Positions 22,340 through 35,357 of a stretch of 64,000 nt of DNA are shown piece by piece. Within the stretch, counting starts at the first letter, position 1; each line of letters opens with the position of its first letter. The translations under genes and the position numbers were made by a program. Under the pieces are notes generated by a model. The model searched no databases. It worked only from the letters and a program-made list of their open reading frames with translations, and was not told where the DNA came from. This DNA is from Oenanthe sinensis (Eukaryota; Streptophyta; Magnoliopsida; Apiales; Apiaceae): the NCBI GenBank assembly GCA_028671895.1, contig CM053795.1:9445501-9509500 (forward strand), in the 5' to 3' direction.

Positions 22340-23698
22340 GAGAGCAGTGGACCAAACTACCCTTGGGATTCGTGGAGTTTAATCCAAGTATGTTTTCAAG
22401 GGGGGCAGTTAGTGGAATTCAACACCTTTGTCTTGACCAAGAGTAATAAAAATATTCGTAAACAAACGAGTTGCTGTCAGAAATATCATTTACCAATACG
22501 CGATTTTATTGAATGAAGTATGAAACGCAGGAGTAGTAAAATATGAATAAACACCCTCCCTACCAATAACTTGACCATGTATCCCATATTTACTCACACG
22601 TACACATGTGTACGCACAACATCGTAGTACTCGGTACTCCGTACTCCTTGTTTTAATTTTCACTTCAGTCTTAATTTTTTGATATATTATTATTATTATT
22701 ATATTAACTATTAAGGAATAAGTTGATGTGTACTAGTTCAAAAAAAAAAAAAGTTGATGTGTACTAACACGTTTTTAACCAATTGACTGATCAATTTACC
22801 AATTTAAATTAAATATATTATATAATTAATATAAATTTTCGAATTATGCCATAAGAATTTTTGATTAATTTATTTTATAAATTTATATATTAAATTAAAT
22901 ATATTATATAATTAGAGGGTAAATGTACCTTACAGTTATTAATTGGGTAATCATATTGATTAATCGGAGCATCAATCGGAAGTAATTTAATTTAATAAAT
23001 AATTATATTTAAACATCTTCAAATTATCAGAAAATTTATAGTAAAAAATATCATATATCATTAGTCCATAGATATTTAGGGTTTAAGATTTATAAAAAAA
23101 ATCACTTATCATTAACATTTAAGTGATTTATACATAATAGTCACTACTTAATAGTTAAATTTAATAGTTATTACATAAAATATATATTATTATTAGGATT
23201 TTGATAGTGTATTTGAAGGATTTAGGACTATACAACCCATGTAAATTTTTTATATAAATATATTAATTATTAAATTTTATAAAATTTTAAGTATTTTTAA
23301 AAATAAATAATTTTGACCGTTTTAACCGATTTTTGATTGATGTTTTAAAAAATATTCTTTGACCCAATTTTCAATTAATCAAGATGGACCCCGTCCATTT
23401 ACCGATTAGTTGGCCGATTAATAGGAAAGGACGCCATATTTTAAAACACTGGTTAGGATTAACGAATTAGAATTTTTTATAAAATAGAGAAGGCTTTGAT
23501 GTACAACCCAACACAATATAATTTTTTTTTCTAGGTTAAATATTTTTATATTAAGGATCAAAGTGGTAATCCCCAGTGAAACTATCCGGACTCCATAAGA
23601 GAGTAAAATTCATATTACAAAGCAAAGGTAACAAGCTCTCAAATTCAAGGAAGAAAAGACATTGAAATACAATGAAATCAATTTCCGGGAAAAAACTG

Positions 23699-23971
23699 CT
23701 ATCGAAGGCTACAATTAGACATTCTTTTTAATGACACCAAGGTGCCTACACTTTCTCGAACTTCAGCTTCATTCTGCTTATTAATAGTTGCACCAGCTTC
23801 AACCATAATCATGTCATTCCGTGTACAATCATCCCCAGAAAGCTATGCATAGTCCTCCTCTTTGTTTAGCCCTTTCAATTGAACAGGGGCCTTATCCTTT
23901 CCCGAAGCAATTACATCCCTGTTCATCAAAGTTGTGATATCCACATGAACAGTACTCAATCTATCTTTCAT
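23699..23971 (-). pseudogene. Decayed coding fragment of unknown family
   Basis: Reading the minus strand from the ATG at 23971 gives MKDRLSTVHVDITTLMNRDV and onwards, interrupted by one in-frame TAG (23843-23845), then continuing in the same frame (NDMIMVEAGATINKQNEAEV) to a stop at 23699-23701. Codon use is gene-like over about 90 codons, and the motif GTGGATATCACAAC occurs twice in close succession at its upstream end. It is probably a remnant exon of a larger gene. I do not recognise the parent. Confidence 0.35.
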
Positions 23972-24601
23972 GTTGTGATATCCACAATATAAATTTCCCC
24001 CCATAAGAGTATAGTGCGCTCTCTCTCTCTCTATTCATGTCTGCTTTGTGTCTACTGTACGTGCTCCATCTACTATATATACGTGTCAACTACATCAAAT
24101 CCTAAATTAAAAAAATTCAAATTAATCGTTTTAAAAAAATTATAAAACTAATATTATTTGCGAAAATAGAATCTCAACTATCTATCTATCTTTTTCATAA
24201 TTGTTTCAAAGAAATTTTATTTGTTAGACTGAGAAAGCTTTTGAACTGATAAGCATGCCAAAATTACTCTTACAAATTAAGTAAAAGAAGTCTCTTTCAG
24301 ACTCTCTACGTCCAACTATGTACTCAAATATCCGATAAGTGATAAATAGTTTGTGCAACACAAATGCAGACCAAAAGAAAGTAATAGTTAATTACCTAGT
24401 AACCTTTTGCTAATGAAATAAAATGTTCCCTCGTCAAATATTTGATAAACCAAGCCAGATTAACGAGTCTCAACTCTCAACGCGTGGTTGCTTAAAATAT
24501 GTATTTACTACTAGACATTTTGTTTGTCCACTACGTTATGTATCAGTCACAAATTCCAAAGTCAATCGAAAAGGACCATTTCTTTAAATAAATAAAAAGT
24601 A

Positions 24602-24890
24602 CTCCCTCATCCTAAATTAATAGTCACACTCTTTGGGAAAAAAATTGTTCCATAATACATGTCCACTATCTTTTTTAAATACCATTTTATAGGTAAATTT
24701 CTAAAATAAATCTTTGACTAAATTATTGATAATTAATGTAAATATAGTTATCATTCAAATTATGCATTGAAACTATTTTAATTAATATAATTAATATGGA
24801 TATAAATGAAAAACAATTTTTATGTTAGAATTTTTTAATATGCATAATTTTTTCAAAATTAACATGTAATGTAGAATGAGAGGAAGGGAG
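24602..24890. mobile_element. Stowaway-like MITE
   Basis: The ends are CTCCCTCATCC and the inverse GGAAGGGAG, with TA on both sides, as for Tc1/Mariner-derived Stowaway elements. About 290 bp, AT-rich, non-coding. Confidence 0.7.
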
Positions 24891-25930
24891 TATAATTAAA
24901 TAGCTAGAGTCATTAGTCACCTACCAAATAACATTATAATACTATCAGTATACATAATTTAACACTACTCAAGTCGTTGATCTTATATTATATGTATATA
25001 TATTTGATAACTAAATCAGCTGGGTCGTAGACTTTTTACTATTTGGTGTGAAATGAAAAATAAGTTACCGACCAAAACTTATGCATTAAAAATTTTGTAT
25101 AAAGTTTATTATATATAGAAACACTGCCTCTCAGGTGGTGTGTTAAGAATTTGAATCTTTCTTTGTTGCAATGTTAATGAATTGAATTGAATACTTCTAT
25201 CCAAATTAACAAAATCAAACTGTATATTTTCGCTCGAGGATAAAGACATCAAGTTCAACCATAAATTATATATACATACACACACATATATAATTTCTTC
25301 CAACGCTAATAAGGATTCTTATTTTTAGCATATATATAGAATTTATAGGAGAAATTAAATTAATTTAGAGGCTGATCGAAATAGTTGATGTATTAACAGA
25401 AAACCCTATATATCTTGGTATATAATACTCTGAGTCATCAGTTGAATGTTTGATATATATGTAATATGTGTGTGTGTTTTCTTGTTAGAACGCCACGGCC
25501 GAATTTTTTATTTAATTGACGAATTCACACACATTTATGTGTGTGTATGTATGCAGCCTCTACTGCACTTAAATGCCCTCTCCGTATAGGAGCAAGTCAA
25601 TTTAGAGGTGCACTGATATATATAAAATAATATAGAAGAATCTGATTACTTTAGACTTCAGAGTGGAGCATGAAATATAAGCATATTTATATCACTTTTT
25701 ATAAAAGAAAATTGTTTTCGGGGAAAAAAAAAACAGTGTTAGTTGTGATTCATGATCAGTACTTCATATAACACTCTCTTTTTGAAGTTGTATGGTAGCC
25801 AGATTAACAAAAGGGGTCATTTATAAATTATAAGAACACCGACCAAATTAATATACCATTGCTTTAAGTTGGCCGATTTGATCGAATACATAAAATTAAT
25901 TGTACTAAAAATAAATGTAAAATTTATTTA

Positions 25931-28807
25931 TACAAAAAAGTTATTATTAAAACGAATATTGTTCACCTACAAAGCAGACGATGTATGCATGCATGTATAT
26001 AACGTTTCAGAATTAATAAGATTTATCCGACCCCCCGGCCATATGTGGATTAATTGTTTCACAAGATGCCACTGCAGAATCTAAACTTAAACTTACTTTG
26101 TGCTCATTTTCCACTTTATTCATTTGCTTTTATAAAGTTTGGACTCCACATTTGGTAAAATATTACCAACCGGGCCAAAGCGTGAAAATCGTGTGATATT
26201 TTAAAAAAACAATTTTTATTCCATTAATTAAATTTCAATGTAGCATAATGCCGTGCCATATTTAGGGTTTGTTTTATAAAGTTTGGAATATTTATAGTTT
26301 CCTCTTATTTCTAATGACAGAGTAACTATTATATATATCATCAACCTAATCTTTTCTTTTTGTTAAAGTTAACTGTATTGGTTCATAATCATATCAACAA
26401 AATAAAAAAATTGTTGGTTAAAAATTACAACCAATCAACCACAATATAAACTAATTAATAAATTACAAAATATTCCATGCAATGATAAATAATTTGAGTA
26501 CCTAAAACATGTTTGTCGATTGTGTGTACGTACCTATATTGCATCACTGGTTATAAAGTGAACCACAATTTAACAATATAACAAATGACAATGTGGTCTC
26601 TATAATAAACAATCTAAGCCCGTCATAAATTATGGAACCAATCAGAAATTGCACAACAAATTAATAAAGCTGTTTTAGATCTGATCCTAAGCAACAAGCT
26701 GTAAAATATGAAATTTGTTTGTTTCGAAATAGTTAAATCTAGCAAGGTGTTCAAATTTCTTATAATATTTATTTTTCTTGTCATATCTTACCATTGTAAA
26801 TGATCAACTAGCTCTCTCACTCCCCAACCACGGAGGATGAGCTGCATGAGCCACATGACAAACATAAAAAATATCAATTCTTTTTATATCAGTGATAATA
26901 AATGTTGTAAACACCTGTTTTGCACTATCTATAAATTTTAAATAAATTAAAAGTCAAGAACTAATTTTTTAATAATTAAATTTATAACCTTGCATATGAG
27001 ATCAGCGAAAGTCCAATCGAGATAAGCCATTAGCACTCACGCGGTGTTCGATCAACAACAATTTACATTCTACGGTAAAATATATATATGGAGTAAAAAA
27101 GGAGCAGCAGAAAAGATGTTCTATATACATCACTGCAGTTCAGACTTCAGAGTCATATATTGTTTATATATACATGAACAACCACACACACATGAAGCTC
27201 GGAGCTAGTCGTAGAATGTACAGTCTAAGATTTTAATATTAACTAGACTGATTTAGTGACTCCTCAGTCATCATACTAATTAAGAGTTTAGTTTAACATC
27301 TTAAACTAGTCCACTAAAATAGAATGGATAAGGAATAAATTGAACAAAAAGTTACAAATAAAATTTATGAAAATGGAAAAAAATAGGAAAGAATAGTAAA
27401 TAAACAAATATAAGAGAATATAAAATTATTTATGATAAAAATTGTAGAAAAAATAAGAAAAGAGAAAAATGAAGCATTACTTTTCCGGTTAAAATCTTAG
27501 TTTAAATTAATTAAAGAAAAAATTATAAATAATTCTAGCTAAATATTAATATATATCTAATTACCTTTTATTTAGTTTCATTCTATTTAAATGAACACAA
27601 CCTACTATTTATAAATATTATAAAGAACAAAATTTCTATGATTTAACATATTATTTTATTAATTTATGAACTCTTACAACAACCTAAAAACAAAATTAAA
27701 TTGATACTAATTTTCTAAGAAAATAAAAAATAAGATGGATATCCATTTTTTTTAAACCACTAAAAAGAGCTCTATTTGACACTCAATTCATTAGTAGCTC
27801 ATGTAGTTAATCTCTTCAAACTGCTGTGAAACTCTTTTTCTATAGAAATGATGTACTTATATTCCGAATTAATTATTCCATAAATCAATATTGTATAATT
27901 AGACTTAAATAAATTTTATTAATATGAATATATATAAGGTAAATATTAATATCTATTTATTGTAATAACATTTCATTATTTATGATACTACTTATTGATT
28001 AAGGACACATTAACCATGTTAGAACATTCAATTTTGTACCCCATACTAGACTAACAAGTATATAGATTTTAAATTTGATATAGGAAAAAAATGTGTAGTT
28101 TTCATTTTTTTCATAAAAATATATAAAATAATTATAATTATATATATAGGGTAATATTCTACGTCAAACCATCATTATAGCAACTATACTATATTATCAA
28201 CATATATTTTATATTTTATTATGTTCTTTAACATAAATTTTATAATATGTTATATGTTCTATTATTATAATTTTATAGAACATACCTCTAATATTTTTAT
28301 AAAATTATTAACATGTATTAACATTCAAATAAACATATAATTCAACCTTAATAATTAATTGGGTTGGATCAAGTTTTTTTGTTAGCGGCTAATAATGGGT
28401 TCTTGAACCTATATTAGAACATGCAATTCTGTACTGTAGACTAACAAGTATATAAATTTTGAATTTGATATATAAAACAAAAAAATTGTATCATTTATGA
28501 GTTTTCATTTTTTTCATAAAAATTTATAAAATAATTATATTCATAAATTTATATATATTAGCAGATTTTTATAGAATTTTATATAAAATATGTATTTTTA
28601 AAAATATATATTATACGTGTATTTTAAAAATATATATATAAAATAATAATATTTTATTAAAATTAAATTGGTCATACTTTTGTTTATTATACACGAAAAC
28701 ACGATAGTACATTAAACCCGAATAAATCAGATATGAATTTTATATTTAAAATATGAATATGAATTTAAACTAAATTAAATATAAATTTAAAATTCAAATA
28801 TACAAAA
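25931..28807. repeat. Tandem duplication, copy A (about 2.88 kb)
   Basis: Copy A starts at TACAAAAAAGTTATTATT and is followed immediately by copy B, in the same orientation and closely similar along its length. It contains no gene. Landmarks shared with copy B include TGTATGCATGCATG (about 25980), a GGAGGATGAGCTGCATGAGC stretch (about 26830) and CTCGGAGCTAGTCGTAGAAT (about 27196). Inside the unit, a segment around ACTAACAAGTATATA occurs twice (about 28020 and 28410), so the unit itself has an internal duplication. Confidence 0.88.
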
Positions 28808-29946
28808 TACAAAAAAGTAATTATTAAAACGAATATTGTTCACCTACAAAGCAGTCGATGTATGCATGCATGTATATAACGTTTCGGAATTAATAAGAGT
28901 TATCGGACCCCAGGCCACGTGTGGATTAATTGGTTCACAAGATGCCACCGCAGAATCTAAACTTAAACTTACTTTGTGCTCATTTTCCACTATATTCATT
29001 TGCTTTTATAAAGTTTGGACTCCGCTGTTTGGTAAAATATTACCAACCGGCCAAAGCGTGAAAATCGTGTGATATTTTAAAAAAAACAATTTGTATTCCA
29101 TTAATTAAATTTCAATGTAACATAATGTCGTGCCATATTTAGGGTTTATTTTATAATGTTCGGAATATTTATAGTTTCCTCTTATTTCTAATGACAGATT
29201 AACTATTATATATATATCATCAACCTAATCTTTTTTTTTGTTAAAGTTAACTGTATTGGTTCATAATCATATCAACAAAATAAAAAAATTGTTGGTTAAA
29301 AACTACAACCAATCAACCACAATATAAACTAATTAATAAATTACAAAATATTCCATGCAATGATAAATAATTCTGAGTACCTAAAACATGTTTGTCGATT
29401 ATGTGTACGTACATGTATTGCATCACTGATTATAAAGTGAACCACAATTTAACAATATACAAATAACAATGTGGTCTCTATAATAAACAATCTAAGCCCG
29501 TCATAAATTATGTAACAAATCAGAAATTGCACAACAAATTAATAAAGCTGTTTTAATCTGATCCTAAGCAACAAGCTGTAAAATATGAAATTTGTTTTTT
29601 CGAAATAGTTAAATCTAGCTAGGTGTTCAAATTTCTTATAATATTTATTTTTCTTGTCATATCTTACCATTGTAAATGATCAACTAGCTCTCTCACTCCC
29701 CAACCACGGAGGATGAGCTGCATGAGCCACATGACAAACAGAAAAAATATCAATTCTTTTTATATCAGTGATAATAAATGTTGTAAACACCTGTTTTGCA
29801 CTATATATAAATTTCAAATAAATTAAAAATCAAGAACTATTTTTTTTAATAATTAAATTTATAACCTTGTATATGGGAACAACGAAAGTCCAACCAGGAT
29901 AATTGAGGATAAGCCACTAGCACTCACGCAGTGTTCCATCAACAAC

Positions 29947-30170
29947 CGTTAGAATATAATATATCATCCTCCTAATTTGGTATCATAATACCTTCAAATT
30001 TTAGTAGAATTGGTATAGTTTCGACTCTCTGTCACCTCAATATTCTCATAATTAATTATGACACGAAAAACTTGTTATTGCCCTCAAATATGGGAATATT
30101 AGAATATAATATATGATCATGTTAAGTTGATATTATAATATCTTCAAGTTTTAGGTAACTTAACAACAAT
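29947..30170. mobile_element. Insertion of unknown type in copy B
   Basis: About 225 bp is present in copy B but absent at the matching place in copy A (CATCAACAACAATTTACATTC). It contains two related segments, TTAGAATATAATATATCATC and TTAGAATATAATATATGATC, about 160 bp apart, with a CTTCAA(A/G)TTTTA motif after each. A remnant of an LTR-type or other repeat is possible; no clear inverted ends. Confidence 0.5.
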
Positions 30171-30197
30171 AATTTACATTCTACGGTAAAATATATA

Positions 30198-30443
30198 CTC
30201 CCTCCGTCCTATATTTTGACTTTTCAAAGTCATTTTTTTTTAACTTTGACTAACAATTTAAAAATATTTATTTATAATTTTACAACTTTATAAATTGATT
30301 CATAAAATAGAATAGTTAAATTTTATTATAATATTTTTCTAAAAAATATATATTATTATATAACATGTTTAATTTGTTGGTTAAAATTGATTAATTTGAT
30401 TTTGAGAAGTCAAAATGAGACAAGAAATATGGGACGGATGGAG
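30198..30443. mobile_element. Stowaway MITE in copy B
   Basis: A 246-bp element with ends CTCCCTCCGTCC and its inverse GGACGGATGGAG, flanked by TA. Copy A has only TATATATATATGG at this point, so it is a direct empty-site comparison. Arms are inverse over the first 40 bp or so, around TTGACTTTTCAAAGTCA. Confidence 0.9.
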
Positions 30444-30772
30444 TATATGGAGTAAAAAAGGAGCAGCAGAAAAGATGTTCTATATACATCACTGCAATTC
30501 AGACTTCAGAGTCATATATTGTTTATATATACATGAACAACCACACACACATGAAGCTCGGAGCTAGTCGTAGAATGTACAGTTTAAGATTTTAATATTA
30601 ACGTTTAGACTGATTTACTGACTCCTCAGTCATCATACTAATTAAGAGCTTAGTTTAACATCTTAAACTAGTCCACTAAAAAAGAATGGATAAGGAATAA
30701 ATTGAACAAAAAGTTACAAATAAAATTTATAAAAAAAGGAAAAAAATAGGAAAGAATTGTAAATAAACAAAT

Positions 30773-31534
30773 GAGTAAAGAGCACTTCGTGTACCCGCAG
30801 TTTGTGTGTCAGACCACTTGGGATACCACATTTCAAAAAATACAACGCCCTATACTGCACTTCTTGACGTCCTAGCACTTGGGACTAACGCTGTCATCGT
30901 CTCCGGTGACCTTGAACGACGGCAAAACAAAACCCAAACAAAGCTTGTCAATTTTTATACCAAAATAACGTTAGCCTTGCCAGGAGTACGTATATAACAA
31001 TTATACATACAAACAAGCAACCATGTGACCGTAAATTGAAGAAATCCGACGAGCTTTACCAGAAAAATAATTTTCCGACGAGCTCCAAAAACAACCCATA
31101 AACACAAACAAAAAATATCACTAGCATGTCCTTTCACCGATCTACGTAACCATGTAATTAGTTTATGCAACAAATCAACGGAAAAATAAATAAGAAATTC
31201 AAGTATAACCCGAAAATCATGAATTACAAATCAAGCAATTTCTAACGAAGACGGAGCACGTAATCATGTACTTCAACACATGGGATTCAATTTGGTTACT
31301 CATACGAAGAAAACTAAGTTCAGAATCATCTTCAAAAGTTGCTTTGATCTTCAAGAACACGAAGAACATCTTCTTTTCCAAAATAAAAAAACTGACGGCG
31401 TTAGTCCAATTTAACAGAAAACAGCAAAGTGCTAGGACGTTAAGAAGTGCAGTATAGCACGTCGTACTTTTTGAAGTGGAGTATCTCAAGTGGTCTGACA
31501 CACAAACTGCGGGTACACGAAGTGCTCTTTACTC
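30773..31534. mobile_element. Inverted-repeat element with perfect 9-bp target duplication (GAGTAAAG family)
   Basis: A 762-bp element with arms of about 110 bp starting GAGTAAAGAGCACTTCGTGT on each side. Perfect 9-bp direct repeats TAAACAAAT flank it (30764-30772 and 31535-31543). The same site in copy A (27401-27409) carries a single TAAACAAAT. Its ends match those of the 393-bp element at 14062-14454. The internal 550 bp has no convincing coding frame. Mutator-superfamily, non-autonomous. Confidence 0.93.
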
Positions 31535-33996
31535 TAAACAAATATAAGAGAATATAAAATTATTTATGATAAAAATTGTAAAAAAAATAAGAAAAGAGAA
31601 AAATGAAGCATTACTTTTCCGGTTAAAATCTCAGTTCAAATTAATTAAATAAAAAATTATAGCTAAATATTAATATATATCTCATTGCCTTTTCTTTAAT
31701 TTCATTCTATTTAAATGAACACAATCTACTATTTATAAATATTATAAAGAACAAAATTTCTATGATTTAACATATTATTTTATTAATTTATGAACTCTAA
31801 CAACAACCAAAAAAACAAAATTAAATTGATACTAATTTTCTAAGAAAATAAAAAATAAGATGGATATCCAATTTTTTTTTAAAAAACCACTAAAAGGAGC
31901 TCTATTTCACACTCAATTCATTAGTAGCTCATGTAGTTAATCTCTTCAAACTGCTGTGAAACACTTTTTCTATAGAAATGATGTACTTATATTCCTAATT
32001 AATTATTCCATAAATCAATATTGTATAATTAGACTTAAATAAATTTTATTAATATGAATATATAAGGTAAATATTAATATCTATTTATTGTAATAACATT
32101 TCATTATTTACGATACTACTTATTAATTAAGGACACATTAACCATATTAGAACATGCAATTTTGTACCCCATACCAGACTAACAAGTATATAGATTTTAA
32201 ATTTGATAGAGGAAAAAAATGTGCATGAGAGATATGAATTTTCATTTTTCATAAAAATATATAAAATAATAATATTTATAATTATATATATAGGGTAATA
32301 TTCTACGTCAAACCATTATTATAGCAACTGTATTATATTATCAACATATATTTTATAATTTATATTTTATTATATACTTGAACATATATTTTATAATATG
32401 TTATATGTTCTACTATTATAATTTCATAGAACATACCTCTAATATTTTTATAAAATTATTAACATGTATTAACATTCAAATAAATATCTAATATAATTCA
32501 ACCTTAATATTAATTGAATACGATCATTTTTGTTCGCGACTAATAATGGATTCATATTTGAACCGAACATGCAATTTTGTACCCTAAACTAACAAGTATA
32601 TAAATTTTGAATTTGATATATAAAACAAAAAAATTGTATCATTTACGAGTTTTCATTTTTTATTAAAAATATATAAAATAATTATATTTATAAATTTATA
32701 TATATATTAACAATTTTTTTATAGAATTTTATATAAAATATGTATTTGTAAAAATATATATTATATGTGTATTTTACAAAAATATTCATAAAATAATAAT
32801 ATTTTATTAAAATTAAATTGATCATACTTTTGTTTATTTTACACGATAGTACATGAAACCCGAATAAATCAGATATGAATTTTATATTTAAAAATATGAA
32901 TTTAAATTAAATTAAATTTAAATTTAAAAATCAAATATACAAAATACAAAAAGAATATTATAGTGTTATTATTAAGAGTACAAAAAGAATATAATATACT
33001 TCAAGTATTTGAAATTAAGTTACATAGACTAGATTTTGGACTTGAATTTTCGATAGTTTTATTTTACCTTTTATCTTTTGACTTTTTCGTTAACTTGTCA
33101 TTCATACAACATTGAACCCACTTAAGGTAAGCTAGTGTGTAACCTAAATTCTAGTACAACTTTTCTTCCTCTTTGCTCTCCGTTGGTTGACATTAATTCT
33201 CAGAATATTTTTCATTAGTGAAAGTGAATATCGCACTACGTGCTCATCCCGAAACTTCCCGATTTTATACTATCGTGCAAGGAACCTATACAATTTTAAC
33301 TTTATCGAGACAATTCAATGCCACCGTATTAATATATTCTTTCTGTATATACCTATACATACATGGTCACATATATACAAAAAATTCAAGAGCTACGTAC
33401 GGTAAAGGTGATAGTAGTCTAATTTAGCTCGCATGCATGCAAATTTAGTCATATTTAGGCGGAGTAGCTAGAATGGAGTCAAAACTAGTTAACGGTTCTG
33501 GGGCAGGGATGGACATCAATTTTGGAGACTACTGACTAGATAAAGGTGGTTGTCATCAAATACATTAATTCATATTTTTTGCCCAGTTGTTTAATTCAAA
33601 TTTTATACTGAAAAAAGGTGAGAAACTAGTCATAACAAAAGTAATACGCGAACGAGAGACAGAGAAAACAAGCATGAATTGTAATTTTAATACTTCTGTG
33701 TTTGAAAATCAATGCGTCTTTGATTTTTTACACCGATGTATAAAAGAGAGAGTTTTAAAATTTCTTTTATTGTCTAAATAGAATTTCATATTAAAATATT
33801 TATTTAAGAACAATATATGAAATAATTTTTTATACAAAAATTAAAAAAAAAGTATTTTAAAATGAAAAAATACATCACATTTCACATTCAATAAATATAT
33901 TTTTCTCAGGAGTAATAGTTATGTACGTAATTAATGTTACAGGTAATGTACAACTGGAAGGCAGGTAACACCGTTGCACAGTCTTTATAGTATATA

Positions 33997-34202
33997 CTCC
34001 CTCCGTTGTCCCGTGCGGTTAAATTGAAATACTGTAATTTAAATATAATATATAATTAGAAAAAATTTAATTTTTATATTTTTAAAAATCATATATAATA
34101 TACTTTAAAATATATTTTTTAGTTTTTTAAAATTATATGTGTATAATTTTTAATTTTTAATCAAAAACTTGTACTTTAAAATATAATGTACGAAGGAGGG
34201 AG
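33997..34202. mobile_element. Stowaway MITE
   Basis: A 206-bp element with ends CTCCCTCCGT and the inverse ACGAAGGAGGGAG, with TA at both borders. The interior is AT-rich and partly self-complementary. Confidence 0.8.
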
Positions 34203-35204
34203 TATTTTACCGACTTTTTGATATAGATTACATACTACAGTAGTATAAATTTGCAATAAATAGATTTATTAGTTCTCATCAAAAAAAAATATTAGTTAGA
34301 ATTATTCATCAAAACCCCCAACCAACTTTTAATTTATGCATTTCATTCATTGCAAGTGTTTTCTTGGACAACTTAATTCATCTAACTCTTAAAGATTACT
34401 TAGATTTAATGTAAACAGAGTAGAGTATTATATAATCAGGGTTAACTTAAGCTTAAGTGCATAACCGGCCTGCATTAGTTTAATATGTTGGCAGCATCGA
34501 AAGATAAATTATTGTTATTTCTTTGTCAATATTATGCTATTTCTTTGGCTAAAATCATGCTTTTTTATTTTTATATCTTTTTTTTGTTTCTTGATCATTT
34601 ATAACTTTTTTACAACTCATTTCAAAATTTTACATTGCTTGTTTATATGTATATTAATAATAGAATATTATATAGCACTACAGATATATAAAAACAAGAC
34701 AGGCCAGTGATTATATGTTTTAATGGATAAAATTTATGAATATAGGGATCTATTATAATAAATTAGAACTAATTAAAATATAATATTTAATATTTTAAAA
34801 ATAAAATTTATATATCTAACATTACTCTTTTTTATAATCAACCGTTTTATTCTACAATAAAATTGAGTTATATGATATTCAGTTAAAAGTATACAAGGTT
34901 GCTAAATCGGCAAATCTACTTTAAATGGAAACATATCCAACCCCACTACCTAGCCGAATGTGGTACTACTTGATTACAATTCTGTATTATTAGCCATTGC
35001 CCATTAGGTATGCTTTTTTATAGACCAGTGTAATTTATAAACTTCATTTTGATTTGCGCTGGAAATGTCAAATAATTTGAACATTGGAAGAATTGATGGC
35101 GAACATTGGAAGAATTGATGGCGCAGTCTAAAGACTAAAGGTCTAATGTAAATAATGCATCCAGCTACAAACTTTATTCTTTCCAACTTGCTTGTAATTC
35201 TCAG

Positions 35205-35357
35205 GATGCAGACAACTTTTTGGATGGCGCCTCTTTTTGGATGGCGCCTGGGGAGCCATTATTTTATGAACGCAGTAGTACAACATTGGTCTATATGTTG
35301 AATGTGTTAGAAAATGATGCGTTAGAAAATGAAAAGTTGAATATGTTATTTGTGTAA
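35205..35357 (+). pseudogene. Gene-like 3' exon fragment
   Basis: After an AG acceptor-like site, a frame of 50 codons reads DADNFLDGASFWMAPGEPLF and on to a stop at 35355-35357. It is less AT-rich than its surroundings. A perfect 17-bp tandem duplication (35216-35232 and 35233-35249) lies inside it and would have shifted the frame when it arose, so the present frame may not be ancestral. Parent unknown. Confidence 0.25.

Larger units (their letters stand above)
22340..25930. other. Gene-poor region with a gene fragment and a MITE
   Basis: AT-rich DNA with a decayed coding fragment at 23699-23971 and a Stowaway element at 24602-24890, listed separately. The part from 22900 to 23455 contains repeated ACCGATTA/TAATCGG motifs and ends near TTTTAAAACACTGG, which may be an old hAT-like element without clear ends. 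No intact gene is seen. Confidence 0.4.
28808..32953. repeat. Tandem duplication, copy B (about 4.15 kb, with insertions)
   Basis: Copy B matches copy A but is about 1.27 kb longer. The extra length is almost wholly explained by three blocks absent from copy A: about 29947-30170, a Stowaway MITE at 30198-30443 and an inverted-repeat element at 30773-31534. Point differences and small indels are scattered, so the duplication is not brand new. No gene is present. Confidence 0.88.

Noticed and set aside
25109..33427. Several 60-95 residue frames inside the tandem duplication and its flanks
   Set aside because: They are not preserved between copies A and B in length or frame and have AT-biased composition, so they are not genes.
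33474..33536. Short frame MESKLVNGSGAGMDINFGDY
   Set aside because: It looks gene-like but has only 20 codons before a stop and no adjoining exon; too short to support.
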